DNA from: JBKBYG01 sp046313435
GTDB lineage: Bacteria; Pseudomonadota; Alphaproteobacteria; Rickettsiales; Arcanibacteraceae
DNA length: 57,292 nucleotides
NCBI GenBank assembly: GCA_046313435.1
Contig: JBKBYG010000008.1
Span: forward strand, 1-57,292
Reading direction: 5' to 3'
How positions within the stretch are numbered: position 1 is the first letter of the stretch; the number at the start of each line of letters is the position of its first letter. The notes below the pieces were generated by a model. That model worked only from the letters and a program-made list of their open reading frames with translations, ran no database searches and was not told the DNA's origin. Both the position numbers and the translations under genes were made by a program. This document shows, in pieces, positions 32,430 to 41,753 of this stretch.

Positions 32430-34415
32430 CTATTTATTTAATTTGTCTAAAATTTTACTACTGATATTCTCTGGAGTAATATTAAAATATTTATACAATT
32501 CTTGGGCACTTCCACATGCTCCAAAACTATCTATACCAAAAAATAATCCTTCTTGGCCTATATATCTTTCCCAACCAAAACTGCTTGCGGCTTCGATGCC
32601 CACTTTTATTGAATCATTGCCTAGTAAATATGATTTATACTCTTTATCCTGCTTGTCAAATAATTCAGTACAGGGCATTGAAATAACTCTTGTACCTATA
32701 TTATTACTATGCAAAATTTCTTGAATTTCTATAGCAATAGCAACTTCTGAGCCTGTAGCAATAATTGTAACTTTCAAATCATTTTTATATTCTGAAATTA
32801 TATATGCACCTTTAGCAGAAAGATTTTCTTTTATATGAATATTACGAAGAAGAGGTAATTCCTGTCTGCTTAATGCTATTATTGAAGGAGTTGATTTATG
32901 CTCGAGCGCAATTTGCCACGCTTCCGCTACCTCAACACTATCAGCAGGCCTGATAGTTAAAAGATTAGGTATAGAGCGCAAAGAAGCTAGATGTTCAATA
33001 GGTTGATGAGTTGGACCATCTTCTCCAAGACCAATGGAATCATGCGTCATTACATAAATAACACGAAGTTTCATTAAGGCCGAAAGTCTTATTGCTGGTC
33101 TTGCATAATCTGAAAATGCAAGAAATGTTCCCCCGTATGGGATAAATCCTTTATGAAGGGCAATGCCATTCATTATTGCAGCCATTATATGTTCTCTTAC
33201 ACCATAATGAATATAACGTCCGTTAAAATTATCTTTATTAATAGCAAGTAAGTCAGCTGTTTTAGTATCGTTAGATCCAGTTAGATCAGCAGAGCCTCCA
33301 ATCATCTCAGTTTGCTTTCTGACTAATCTTTCAAGAACAATCCCTGAAGATTTACGCGTGGCTATAGTTTGTTTATCTTCTGTGAGTTTTTCTTTAACCT
33401 TATTTATTTCATCAGCAAAATCTAATGATAAGTCACCATTAAGTATTCGTGTGATTTCATCCTTTTCATCACGGTCTAGCATATCCCATTTTCTACACCA
33501 ATCATCATATAATACTCCGCCTCTTTGACCAACTTTATTCCAACTATCCATAATGTCATTAGGAACTTCAAATGGAGAATAAGGCCAATTAAGATTGTCT
33601 CTTGCTTTTTTTACCTCATCCATTCCAAGAGGAGAGCCATGAGATTTCTCACTTCCAGCCTTTATTCCCGCGCCATATCCTATAATAGTTTTACATGCAA
33701 TAAGCGATGGTTTATCTGAAGCTTTTGCTGCTTGAATCGCATTTCGAATTTGGCCAAAATCATGTCCGTCTATAGATTGTGTATGCCAATTTGATGCTTG
33801 AAAACGTGTAATTTGATCATCGGAAACTGTAAGATTAGTAGGACCATCAATTGAAATATTGTTGTCATCAAATAATATAATTAATTTACCGAGTCCTAAA
33901 TGCCCAGCAAATGAAATAGCTTCTTGGCTGATACCTTCCATAAGGCATCCATCACCAGCAATAACATATGTATAATGATCTGTAATTTCTGGATACCTAC
34001 TAGCAAGCATTTTTTCCCCAACTGCCATACCAACAGCATTTGCTAATCCCTGACCAAGTGGCCCAGTAGTAGTTTCGATGCCGCTTAAATAACCATACTC
34101 TGGATGACCAGCAGTTTTACCTTTTAATGTTCTATAATTTTTAATTTCCTCTATATTTATATCTTTATATCCAGTTAAATATAATAGCGAATAAAGTAAC
34201 ATAGATCCATGACCGGCAGAAAGAATGAATCTATCTCTATCATACCAATTAGGTTCTTTTGGATTAAACTTTAAAAACTCTGCGAATAATATTGTAGCAA
34301 CATCAGCCATCCCCATAGGCATACCTGGGTGGCCAGACTTAGCATTTTCAACAGCGTCCATTGATAACGCTCTTATAGCATTTGCCATTTTCTTGTAATT
34401 TTTTATAGATTCCAT
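32430..34415 (-). CDS. tkt: Transketolase
   Basis: Transketolase moves two-carbon units between sugar phosphates in the non-oxidative pentose phosphate pathway, using thiamine diphosphate. The 661-residue protein has the NAKSGHPGMPMG start, GPLGQGLANAVGMA, the TPP motif GDGCLMEGISQEA...DDNNISIDG, and the pyrimidine-domain VREHIMAAIMNGIA and THDSIGLGEDGPTHQPIEHL. The ATG at 34415 gives the E. coli-like length; a TTG at 34478 would add 21 Asn/Lys-rich residues. It heads the tkt-gap-pgk operon; no aldolase gene follows. Confidence 0.97.
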   Translation of the reverse strand: MESIKNYKKMANAIRALSMDAVENAKSGHPGMPMGMADVATILFAEFLKFNPKEPNWYDRDRFILSAGHGSMLLYSLLYLTGYKDINIEEIKNYRTLKGKTAGHPEYGYLSGIETTTGPLGQGLANAVGMAVGEKMLASRYPEITDHYTYVIAGDGCLMEGISQEAISFAGHLGLGKLIILFDDNNISIDGPTNLTVSDDQITRFQASNWHTQSIDGHDFGQIRNAIQAAKASDKPSLIACKTIIGYGAGIKAGSEKSHGSPLGMDEVKKARDNLNWPYSPFEVPNDIMDSWNKVGQRGGVLYDDWCRKWDMLDRDEKDEITRILNGDLSLDFADEINKVKEKLTEDKQTIATRKSSGIVLERLVRKQTEMIGGSADLTGSNDTKTADLLAINKDNFNGRYIHYGVREHIMAAIMNGIALHKGFIPYGGTFLAFSDYARPAIRLSALMKLRVIYVMTHDSIGLGEDGPTHQPIEHLASLRSIPNLLTIRPADSVEVAEAWQIALEHKSTPSIIALSRQELPLLRNIHIKENLSAKGAYIISEYKNDLKVTIIATGSEVAIAIEIQEILHSNNIGTRVISMPCTELFDKQDKEYKSYLLGNDSIKVGIEAASSFGWERYIGQEGLFFGIDSFGACGSAQELYKYFNITPENISSKILDKLNK

Positions 34416-34589
34416 ATTTTCAGCTTGATTATGATTTTTTATAAAATTATTTGTAATATTTTTTATGAAATAGTACAATAGTAAAGCTTAATTTAATATA
34501 TTTAAGCTACTCACAATTTGCTTTCTTTATTTTAAATTTTTTATATATTTAACCTTTACTGAAGCAAACAAATTTTTAATAATAAAATT

Positions 34590-35405
34590 ATGACTAATAT
34601 TTCTTATTTTTTTTCTATTATATATTTATCCTTTTTCTCAAAAAGCTTTTACAGGCAAGTTGCATTCTCATGGCAATCGATAGGATTAAAATGGCTTACC
34701 TTAACATTATTATTATATTCCTTAATTCTAAGTCTGAATAATATTTTAAGTTTTAATAATCTGAATTTTGAGCAGAAAGATTCTTATATTAATTCTATTA
34801 TTATGCAAATTCCAGATATAAAGATAAATAATGGTTTGGCTTCAAGTGAGGTTGCACAGCCATATTTTATCAGAGATAATAGAAATCAGGATATTTTAAT
34901 AATAGATACAACTGGAAAAATATATGACCTGAATTATAGTAATGCATTTTTATTGTTAACTAAGACTTATATATATTTCAAATCTATTGGAAAAGAGAAA
35001 AAAAAGATTTCTTTAGCAAAACTTTTGCCTAATAAAAACATTATAGTGAATCCTGAAAATGTAATAAATTTTCTCAATTATATAAAATCGAAAATAATAT
35101 TTTTTATGATATTAGTTTTCGTACCAATTTTTATTGTAATATGTTTGGTAAAAGAAAGTATAAGAATACTATTATATAGTTTTGTGGCGTCTGTAATGTT
35201 TCGTTTATTACAAGGAAAGAGTATTCCATCTAAAGTTTTATTTAGGTTAGGGGCAATTTCAACCATACCTATAATTATTACAAAAACTGGAATATTCCTT
35301 TCATTTCCAAATCTTTCAATAGGGGCAAAATCTTTAATTGGATTTGTAATTAATATATCCTATTACTATTTTGCTGTTACTTCTGCATTTAATAAAGAAA
35401 AGTAA
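34590..35405 (+). CDS. DUF1189 family membrane protein
   Basis: The 271-residue protein has a first membrane helix after FYRQVAFSWQSIGLKWLTLTLLLYSLILSL, a soluble loop with the DUF1189-like QIPDIKINNGLASSEVAQPYFI, and three or four C-terminal membrane helices. DUF1189 proteins sit in the inner membrane and have no established function. The gene is convergent with the next: its stop (ending at 35405) directly touches that of 35406..37028, leaving no room for an ordinary intergenic terminator. Confidence 0.75.
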   Translation: MTNISYFFSIIYLSFFSKSFYRQVAFSWQSIGLKWLTLTLLLYSLILSLNNILSFNNLNFEQKDSYINSIIMQIPDIKINNGLASSEVAQPYFIRDNRNQDILIIDTTGKIYDLNYSNAFLLLTKTYIYFKSIGKEKKKISLAKLLPNKNIIVNPENVINFLNYIKSKIIFFMILVFVPIFIVICLVKESIRILLYSFVASVMFRLLQGKSIPSKVLFRLGAISTIPIIITKTGIFLSFPNLSIGAKSLIGFVINISYYYFAVTSAFNKEK

Positions 35406-37028
35406 CTAGGACATTATTTCTGGAGAGGATTCAACTGAACGTCTTCTCTCTATAGAATCAGTATGAACTACTGGTCTTTCTCTTTCTAAACGCCTTTCTC
35501 CTCTACGATCAAGTAGCGGTTCCTCTTCTAGAACAGGTTCGATTTCTTCAAGGGCAATTGGAGGAGTGGCTTTTGGCACTTCCTCTTTAAGCTTCACATT
35601 TTGCTCGCAGTAATTATCAGCTAATTCTTTGCCTTTAATGAATCCTATAACGCCAGCAGCTAATACTGAAATATTATTGATAAACATAGGCGATAAAGAA
35701 AGAATTGGAGATAAATATTGCATTGGTAAACTATGACCTATAAATGCTCCAAGCATTGCAAAACCAAGCCCTGAAAGATTTGAAATGGCCGGAGGTATAA
35801 GATTATTGTAAGAAAATTTTATAGCATTATTTTTATATTTTTTAAACTCCTCAGGTTCATTTTTATACATATATATTAAACTGCTTGCTCCAATAACAAG
35901 ATTCACGCCTCCAGTGTATAAGCTTGTATAAAGTAAAGCAGGGGCAAAAGGTATGCCGATAAAGGTTCCAAATAAAGAACCAAATGTTGCACCTACAGCA
36001 AATTTTAACCTTTCTATTTGACCTTCAAATATAGTTGCAGAAAGTTTTCTATCTTGTTTTGAAGTCTCAGGGTTTTTAGGATCGGTAATTTCACTTTCTC
36101 TAACAACCCATCTAAATGCAATTTGTCCCATATTCGTAATATTTATTAAACTTGTTAACCATCCTGAATAGGCATTAGTTATATTTTGGGCTAATAATAT
36201 ATTTTTGCTAAGCACACTAGCTATTGGATACGATGCAGCAATTTGGATAGAGCCAAATATTGGTGCAAGGCTTGATGCAATAATGCTAGCTGGAAAAATT
36301 TTGTCGCCAAGATAAGAATATCTTGATAAAATCTGATCGATTTTCTTTCCCAAACCATTATTAAATTGCGCATTAAAGGTTTTTCTAAATATTGCTATTT
36401 GAGCAATTGCTGGCAGTATTGGTACTGGAAGCAAACTGAGAGTAAAATATGCTGCTGTTGAAGTAGTGAAAGCGCTTGTCAAAGAGACAAAGAAAGGAGT
36501 TAAAGAATGAGTTTTGTAATGGTCAATTTTAGCATTAATCAATTTTGTTAATCTGCCTTCGGTTTTTAAAGGATCGATTATTGCTAGTAATTCAGTTATG
36601 ATAGTGCCAATTATTCTTATATCTCTATAAGGTTCAAGTTTGCTACAAATCCATGTGATTATTCTGCTTGGGCGTTGCTCGGAAGTAAATAAAAAAGTTG
36701 ATAATCCAGCTATTACGGGTCTAAATAAAATTTTTAATGCACTAAAAGTTAAAGATATTGTAATGGAAAGAAGATTAACTACATCACCTATCACAGGAAT
36801 ATTATTTAGGAAAGATGGAGTAAGAGCAATTGTAGATAAAAGCAAATTAGGTGCGTATAATAACCCGCTAATAGCATAATTAATTGCATTAAATGATGCG
36901 ATATAGTTTAAGGACAAGCCTATTATTTGCAAGCTGAACCAAAAAGTAATAAAAGTTGCAGCGTAATATCCATTACCAATTATGAAATTAATTAAGCTTT
37001 TTAAGTTATCAAGATATTTTACTTTCAT
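35406..37028 (-). CDS. Large multi-pass membrane protein of unknown function
   Basis: This 540-residue protein contains many hydrophobic stretches, for example YYAATFITFWFSLQIIGLSL near the start and ISVLAAGVIGFIKG near residue 470, alternating with short polar loops. The last 60 residues are non-membrane: first acidic (EEIEPVLEEEPLLD), then arginine-rich (RRGERRLERERPVV). I recognise no family. The polar C-terminal tail and odd hydrophobic pattern are features also seen in secreted membrane proteins of intracellular bacteria, but that is speculative. The start is ATG 37028. Codon use looks like the neighbours. Confidence 0.72.
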   Translation of the reverse strand: MKVKYLDNLKSLINFIIGNGYYAATFITFWFSLQIIGLSLNYIASFNAINYAISGLLYAPNLLLSTIALTPSFLNNIPVIGDVVNLLSITISLTFSALKILFRPVIAGLSTFLFTSEQRPSRIITWICSKLEPYRDIRIIGTIITELLAIIDPLKTEGRLTKLINAKIDHYKTHSLTPFFVSLTSAFTTSTAAYFTLSLLPVPILPAIAQIAIFRKTFNAQFNNGLGKKIDQILSRYSYLGDKIFPASIIASSLAPIFGSIQIAASYPIASVLSKNILLAQNITNAYSGWLTSLINITNMGQIAFRWVVRESEITDPKNPETSKQDRKLSATIFEGQIERLKFAVGATFGSLFGTFIGIPFAPALLYTSLYTGGVNLVIGASSLIYMYKNEPEEFKKYKNNAIKFSYNNLIPPAISNLSGLGFAMLGAFIGHSLPMQYLSPILSLSPMFINNISVLAAGVIGFIKGKELADNYCEQNVKLKEEVPKATPPIALEEIEPVLEEEPLLDRRGERRLERERPVVHTDSIERRRSVESSPEIMS

Positions 37029-37102
37029 TTAACTACCAATTATAATTTTTCTTAATTATATATCAAGCTTTAGTTAATTTCAATTAATAAATATATAAAA
37101 AT

Positions 37103-38077
37103 TTATTTAATTTTGTAATATTTTCTAAACCATTCAATAAACAAAGGAATTCCTTCTTTAATTGAAATTTTTGGTTCAAAATTTAACTCATTTTTACTGG
37201 ATTCGATATCTGCATAGGTCTCAAGCATATCACTTTTTAACATTTCCTTATGATCAATAATTGCTTTTTTACCAAGATTTTCTTCTATAATATTGATAAA
37301 ATCAATAAGTGATTCGCTTTTGTTATTCCCTAAGTTATATGTTTTAAAAGGAGGATTACATGAAGGTTTGTTTCGAGTAGCATTATAAATTCCTTCAACA
37401 ATATCATCAATATAAGTAAAATCACGTCGCATTTGGCCTTGATTATATAAGGTAATAGGTTTGCCTTCATATATAGCTTTTGTAAAAAGATACATAGCCA
37501 TATCTGGTCTTCCCCAAGGACCATAAACAGTAAAAAATCTCAATGCTGTAATTGGTATATTATAGATATGGCTGTAACTATAACTTATCAATTCTCCAGA
37601 TGACTTAGTAGCAGCGTAAACAGATAAAGGAGAGTTGATTTTTTGATCAAGGGAAAAAGGTAAGGTTTTATTTGCGCCATAAACTGAGCTAGAGCTGGCA
37701 AATATTAAATGCTCAAGAGAAGGTGTAGATTTTGCAAATTCGAGTATTTTTATGTATCCATTAATATTGCTTTCAATATATGCATTAGGATTTTCAATTG
37801 AATACCTAACACCAACTTGAGCTGCTAAATGAACAATATTTTTAATATTTGGAAAGGATTTTTTAATTTCTTCAAGAAGTTTTTCATCATTAATATCCCC
37901 TTTAAAAAAACTAAAATTTTTTAAATTCTTTAGCTGGTTTAATCTTTCTAATTTTAAATTTATATCGTAATAGTTATTTATATTATCAATCCCTACTACA
38001 GAAATATTTTTATTTAATAAAAATTTGGATAAGTGAAATCCGATAAAGCCTGCGGCACCAGTTACTAAAATTGTCAT
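37103..38077 (-). CDS. NAD-dependent epimerase, UDP-glucuronate 4-epimerase-like
   Basis: The 324-residue extended SDR has the cofactor motif TGAAGFIG, SSSSVYGANKTLPFS, the catalytic YAATK and the FFTVYGPWGRPDMAMYLFTKAI and RRDFTYIDDIVEGI motifs typical of UDP-glucuronate/UDP-galacturonate 4-epimerases. Such an enzyme supplies a nucleotide sugar for surface polysaccharide or LPS. Substrate is assigned by motif only; UDP-glucose epimerase activity is an alternative. It stands alone on the minus strand, divergent from the kinase gene across about 100 bases. Confidence 0.87.
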   Translation of the reverse strand: MTILVTGAAGFIGFHLSKFLLNKNISVVGIDNINNYYDINLKLERLNQLKNLKNFSFFKGDINDEKLLEEIKKSFPNIKNIVHLAAQVGVRYSIENPNAYIESNINGYIKILEFAKSTPSLEHLIFASSSSVYGANKTLPFSLDQKINSPLSVYAATKSSGELISYSYSHIYNIPITALRFFTVYGPWGRPDMAMYLFTKAIYEGKPITLYNQGQMRRDFTYIDDIVEGIYNATRNKPSCNPPFKTYNLGNNKSESLIDFINIIEENLGKKAIIDHKEMLKSDMLETYADIESSKNELNFEPKISIKEGIPLFIEWFRKYYKIK

Positions 38078-38178
38078 TTAGGTGTATCCATGGGTTAAAC
38101 AAAAATTAATTATATAGTGATATATAGATGATTATATGAATTTTGTAATATTAATTATATCAACGGCTTTGTAAACAT

Positions 38179-39687
38179 ATGTTTGACTCAATTAAAAATA
38201 TTTTTAAAATAGTCATTATTTTATTTTTAACAACTATTATCAGTTACATAACTTATTTTCGCGTTTCTTCGATTAAGCATACCGTTAAGATATTAGAAAA
38301 TGATCTCAATAAAAATTTTATAGAAGTTACAAAAAATTCAATTTTAAAACCATATAAAGATATTGTTAATAAAGTTAATTCGAATACTCTAGTTGATTTA
38401 AAAAATGATCCAGAGTTTATAAAATTTGCTAAATCAATTATTGATAACACTATGAATTTATCAATGATCAAATTTAGTATTTATAATAAGAAAGGTGAAA
38501 AAATTATTACTAATAATGACTATGATGTAATAAACCTAAATACTAAAACTAAGTCTTTATCATACGCAGAATCATTAATTTTAAAAATAAATAACTTATT
38601 TTTTTCTTCAGATCTAACGCTAAAAGATGTAAATAAAGAAAATATTATATATAGTAATATTATTTCTAATGCAGCATATAGAATAAATAATGAGGTTAAA
38701 AAAAGCCCTGTATTACAGATATTTGCTCCAATTAGCGTTCAAGATTTACCCACTATTGATTTAATCATCGAATGTTATATTGATATTAATGAAATTTGGA
38801 ATAGTGCAAGTATTTTCTGTGTAATTATAACTCTACTAGCAATATTCCCGCCAATAATTTTATATATTGTACTGAATATAATTGGTACTAAAGTACAAAA
38901 ACTAATTGAAGCGCAGCACGACCAAAATCTTGAACTTACTGAAGCTAAAATTAAAGCAGAGCAAGAAAGCAATGAGAAATCTAAATTCCTTGCGAATGTA
39001 AGTCATGAACTTAGAACCCCACTTAATGCAATAATTGGATTTTCAGAAATTATTAAAACTGAAGCGATGGGAGCAATAGGTGTTCCTCAGTATAAAGATT
39101 ATATTAATGATATAAATAATTCTGGTACACATTTGCTTAGTTTAATAAATGATATTTTAGATTATTCTAAAGCTGAAGCAGAAAAATTGGAAGTTGATGC
39201 AGTAGAGGTTGATCTAACAAAAACTATGATCATGAGCATGAGATTCGTTCAACCAAGAGCTGAAGAAGCAAAAGTTAAGCTCATTGAAGATTTTCCTAAA
39301 GAACATATAGTACTCGTGGCTGACCCAAAAAGAATTAAGCAGGTTTTATTAAATATTTTATCTAATGCTGTAAAATTTACTCCTGAAGGTGGAAGCGTAA
39401 CGTTATCTGCAGGGGTAGAAATAGAAAAAAAGCAACTATTTATACGTATAAAAGATACTGGAATTGGTATGGCAGAAAAAGACATACCTAAGGCTATGGC
39501 TACTTTTGGTCAAGTTGATAATAAACTTAGTCGCAAATATGAAGGTACTGGTTTAGGGCTGCCTCTTACAAAAAAGCTTGTTGAGCTAATGAAAGGGACA
39601 TTCAACATTCAAAGTGAATTAGGATTTGGAACAACTGTAACAATAACATTTGAGTATAATCCTGAGCCCGCAGCTGCTCAAAGTTAA
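38179..39687 (+). CDS. Membrane sensor histidine kinase
   Basis: The 502-residue protein has a membrane helix at about 9-28, a periplasmic sensor region of about 180 residues with no family I recognise, a second helix at about 211-236 and a short coiled linker. The HisKA domain holds the phosphoacceptor His276 in NVSHELRTPLNAIIGFSEII. The ATPase domain shows NILSNAVKFTPEGG, DTGIGM and GTGLGLPLTKKLVE. There is no receiver or output domain, so it must signal to a separate regulator; no regulator gene is adjacent. The H-box resembles alphaproteobacterial PleC/DivJ-type kinases, which is suggestive only. Confidence 0.93.
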   Translation: MFDSIKNIFKIVIILFLTTIISYITYFRVSSIKHTVKILENDLNKNFIEVTKNSILKPYKDIVNKVNSNTLVDLKNDPEFIKFAKSIIDNTMNLSMIKFSIYNKKGEKIITNNDYDVINLNTKTKSLSYAESLILKINNLFFSSDLTLKDVNKENIIYSNIISNAAYRINNEVKKSPVLQIFAPISVQDLPTIDLIIECYIDINEIWNSASIFCVIITLLAIFPPIILYIVLNIIGTKVQKLIEAQHDQNLELTEAKIKAEQESNEKSKFLANVSHELRTPLNAIIGFSEIIKTEAMGAIGVPQYKDYINDINNSGTHLLSLINDILDYSKAEAEKLEVDAVEVDLTKTMIMSMRFVQPRAEEAKVKLIEDFPKEHIVLVADPKRIKQVLLNILSNAVKFTPEGGSVTLSAGVEIEKKQLFIRIKDTGIGMAEKDIPKAMATFGQVDNKLSRKYEGTGLGLPLTKKLVELMKGTFNIQSELGFGTTVTITFEYNPEPAAAQS

Positions 39688-39818
39688 ACGTAATATTTTT
39701 TTATATTAAAGCTGATTACTTAAATTTCTAAATATTATAATTAGTTAAATGTTATTTACAAAGCATATTAACAATGTTATTAAATATAATTTAACAATAT
39801 AGTAAATGGAGTAATATA

Positions 39819-40520
39819 ATGAAGGCAGAAAATATCGATCAGGCAACCCCGGATGAAAGTGATATAAAAAAAGCTGAAGAGAATTTAAAGCATTTTATTG
39901 AAGTAGTTTTAGAATGGAAATTTGAACACACTAGAAAAAGTGCAAGTTTAGCTAAAGGTGAAAATCATGAAAAAACATTAGAAACATATATAAAGCATGA
40001 AACACATAACCTTAAAGATGAGAATAAAAAATCAAAAATTAATGAACTAGCAAGAATTTTAGGCCTATCTTTTTATACTCGGTATTGTCCACTTAGCGAG
40101 ATAAAAAATCCTAACTATATAGGACGCACAATTTTGAATACAGATACAGAATATCTCCCATTAAAATATAGTAATATATTATCTTTCAATAACAAATATG
40201 AAATTTTAAAGCAAGCTTTGGAAAATGAGCATGTGTTAAGTTTAAAAAGTGTTTTTAATGAAGGAGTAGCTACTGGATTTTGTTCAAAATTAGAAAATTC
40301 AGTATGTACACTAAAGGAAGTTGGACCAAACCTTGCAAAATATCTTAATGGAAGAGATATATATAATCTCTCTATGGTTACAATAATTGCTAATAACACA
40401 GGTAGAGAAAGGCTTCAGATCAAACGTGATAATATATCAAATGAAGAAAAGCAATTAATTAAAATTTTATCAAAAGATTCAAGAGTTTTAGACGCCCATC
40501 ATACAGCTATTACAAGATAA
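39819..40520 (+). CDS. Protein of unknown function
   Basis: The 233-residue soluble protein has a clear GGAG ribosome site before the ATG at 39819 and a strong terminator after its stop, so it is almost certainly expressed as its own unit. It is helical and Lys/Glu/Asn-rich, with no signal peptide or membrane segment. The segment FNNKYEILKQALENEHVLSLKSVFNEGV and the later SMVTIIANNTGRERLQIK could be degenerate helical repeats, but I cannot assign a family. It follows the sensor kinase gene by 131 bases. Confidence 0.68.
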   Translation: MKAENIDQATPDESDIKKAEENLKHFIEVVLEWKFEHTRKSASLAKGENHEKTLETYIKHETHNLKDENKKSKINELARILGLSFYTRYCPLSEIKNPNYIGRTILNTDTEYLPLKYSNILSFNNKYEILKQALENEHVLSLKSVFNEGVATGFCSKLENSVCTLKEVGPNLAKYLNGRDIYNLSMVTIIANNTGRERLQIKRDNISNEEKQLIKILSKDSRVLDAHHTAITR

Positions 40521-40533
40521 ATTCATATTTTTC

Positions 40534-40580
40534 AGATTGCAGTACAGATTAGGGTATTGCAATCTTTCTATTTTTTCTTT
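40534..40580 (+). terminator. Rho-independent terminator
   Basis: A 12-bp stem with one G-T pair (AGATTGCAGTAC, 40534..40545, with GTATTGCAATCT, 40554..40565) and an 8-base loop is followed by a T-rich run to 40580, just after the stop at 40520. Confidence 0.88.
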
Positions 40581-40634
40581 ATAAGCTAGACATTATTAAA
40601 ATAAGAATTAATAAAAATAATATGCTTATAGCAA

Positions 40635-40949
40635 TTAATGAATAGTGTTTTTGGTTTCTTGATCATTAATATCAGGCATAATATTATCTAAGCTATCTTT
40701 ATCATCAATTATATCATAAATCATCTTCAAGTCTTTTTCTTCAATAACTTTCTTTGATTTAAGCAATTTTTCAAGTTCCATTATTTCTTGATTATGCGCT
40801 GTTAAAGTAATTATTGAAGAAACATCGTTTTTTATCTGTATAAGCTTTTGTTTGAATTTTCTATATGCGCGAATAATCTTAGGTAAATCCTTAGGGTTAA
40901 TAAGGATTAAAGCAACAAATAAAATTATAAGAATTTCCGACCAAGCCAT
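40635..40949 (-). CDS. tatB: Twin-arginine translocation protein TatB-like
   Basis: The 104-residue protein starts with a single membrane helix and amphipathic hinge of the TatA/TatB type: MAWSEILIILFVALILINPKDLPKIIRAYRKF. The WSE...PKDLP pattern favours TatB over TatA. TatB recognises twin-arginine signal peptides together with TatC. It is the last gene after petA-petB-petC, and the Rieske protein encoded by petA bears a twin-arginine signal, which makes the linkage sensible. No tatC or tatA lies in the window. Spacing to petC is 19 bases. Confidence 0.8.
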   Translation of the reverse strand: MAWSEILIILFVALILINPKDLPKIIRAYRKFKQKLIQIKNDVSSIITLTAHNQEIMELEKLLKSKKVIEEKDLKMIYDIIDDKDSLDNIMPDINDQETKNTIH

Positions 40950-40968
40950 ATTTTTAAATGAGTTAAGA

Positions 40969-41745
40969 TTATTTCAAACGAGCCCATATAGTTTTTTTTG
41001 CTAAATAAAATACTATTGTAAATATTGTTAAAAATAAAGTTGTTTTTATGCCCATTTTCTTTCTAGCTTCCATTTCCGGCTCTGCTGCCCAATGTAAAAA
41101 ATTCACAACATCATAGGACATTTGATCTACTGTAGCAGAGGTGCCATCACTATATTGCACAAGCCCTTCACTAAGAGGGGGTGGCATTGATATAAGGCCT
41201 CCAGGGTAGTATGGATTATAATGTTGGGTTGCAGGAACTTTTAAGCCCTCAGGAGGAGTTTGACCATAACCAGTAAGGAGAGAATAAACATAATTAGCGC
41301 CATTTTCACGAGCTTTAATTATTAAAGATAAATCAGGAGGATAAGCACCATTATTTGCAGCTCTTGCTGCTTTTTCATTTGCGTAAGGGCTAACAAAACG
41401 ATCGGAAGGTAAGGCATTACGTTCAATTTCTTCACCATCATCATTTATATCTTTAACTTTGTATTCTCTAGCTAAGGTTTTTACTTCAGCTTCACTAAAG
41501 CCTATTCCCTCTGATTTGCCTTTTGGAGTAGCTAGATTTCTGTAAGCAACAAGTTTCATTGAGTGGCAAGCTGCACAAACTTCTTTGTAAACTTGGTATC
41601 CTCTTTGAGCAGCTGCCCTATCAATTGTGCCAAAAATGCCGTCAAATTTCCATTTTTTTTCTAATGGATGTTTTACATGTTCATTGGAAAAAGATGACTC
41701 TACGCATAGGAATAGAATAAAAGTAGCAAATATAATTTTTTTCAT
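40969..41745 (-). CDS. petC: Cytochrome c1 of the bc1 complex
   Basis: Cytochrome c1 passes electrons from the Rieske protein to cytochrome c. The 258-residue precursor has a signal peptide (KKIIFATFILFLCVESSFS), the haem c site CAACH in YKEVCAACHSM, the methionine-ligand region GGLISMPPPL and a C-terminal membrane anchor (TTLFLTIFTIVFYLA). It is a separate protein rather than a b-c1 fusion. It follows petB by 8 bases in the petABC operon. Confidence 0.96.
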   Translation of the reverse strand: MKKIIFATFILFLCVESSFSNEHVKHPLEKKWKFDGIFGTIDRAAAQRGYQVYKEVCAACHSMKLVAYRNLATPKGKSEGIGFSEAEVKTLAREYKVKDINDDGEEIERNALPSDRFVSPYANEKAARAANNGAYPPDLSLIIKARENGANYVYSLLTGYGQTPPEGLKVPATQHYNPYYPGGLISMPPPLSEGLVQYSDGTSATVDQMSYDVVNFLHWAAEPEMEARKKMGIKTTLFLTIFTIVFYLAKKTIWARLK

Positions 41746-41753
41746 ATTAATAA

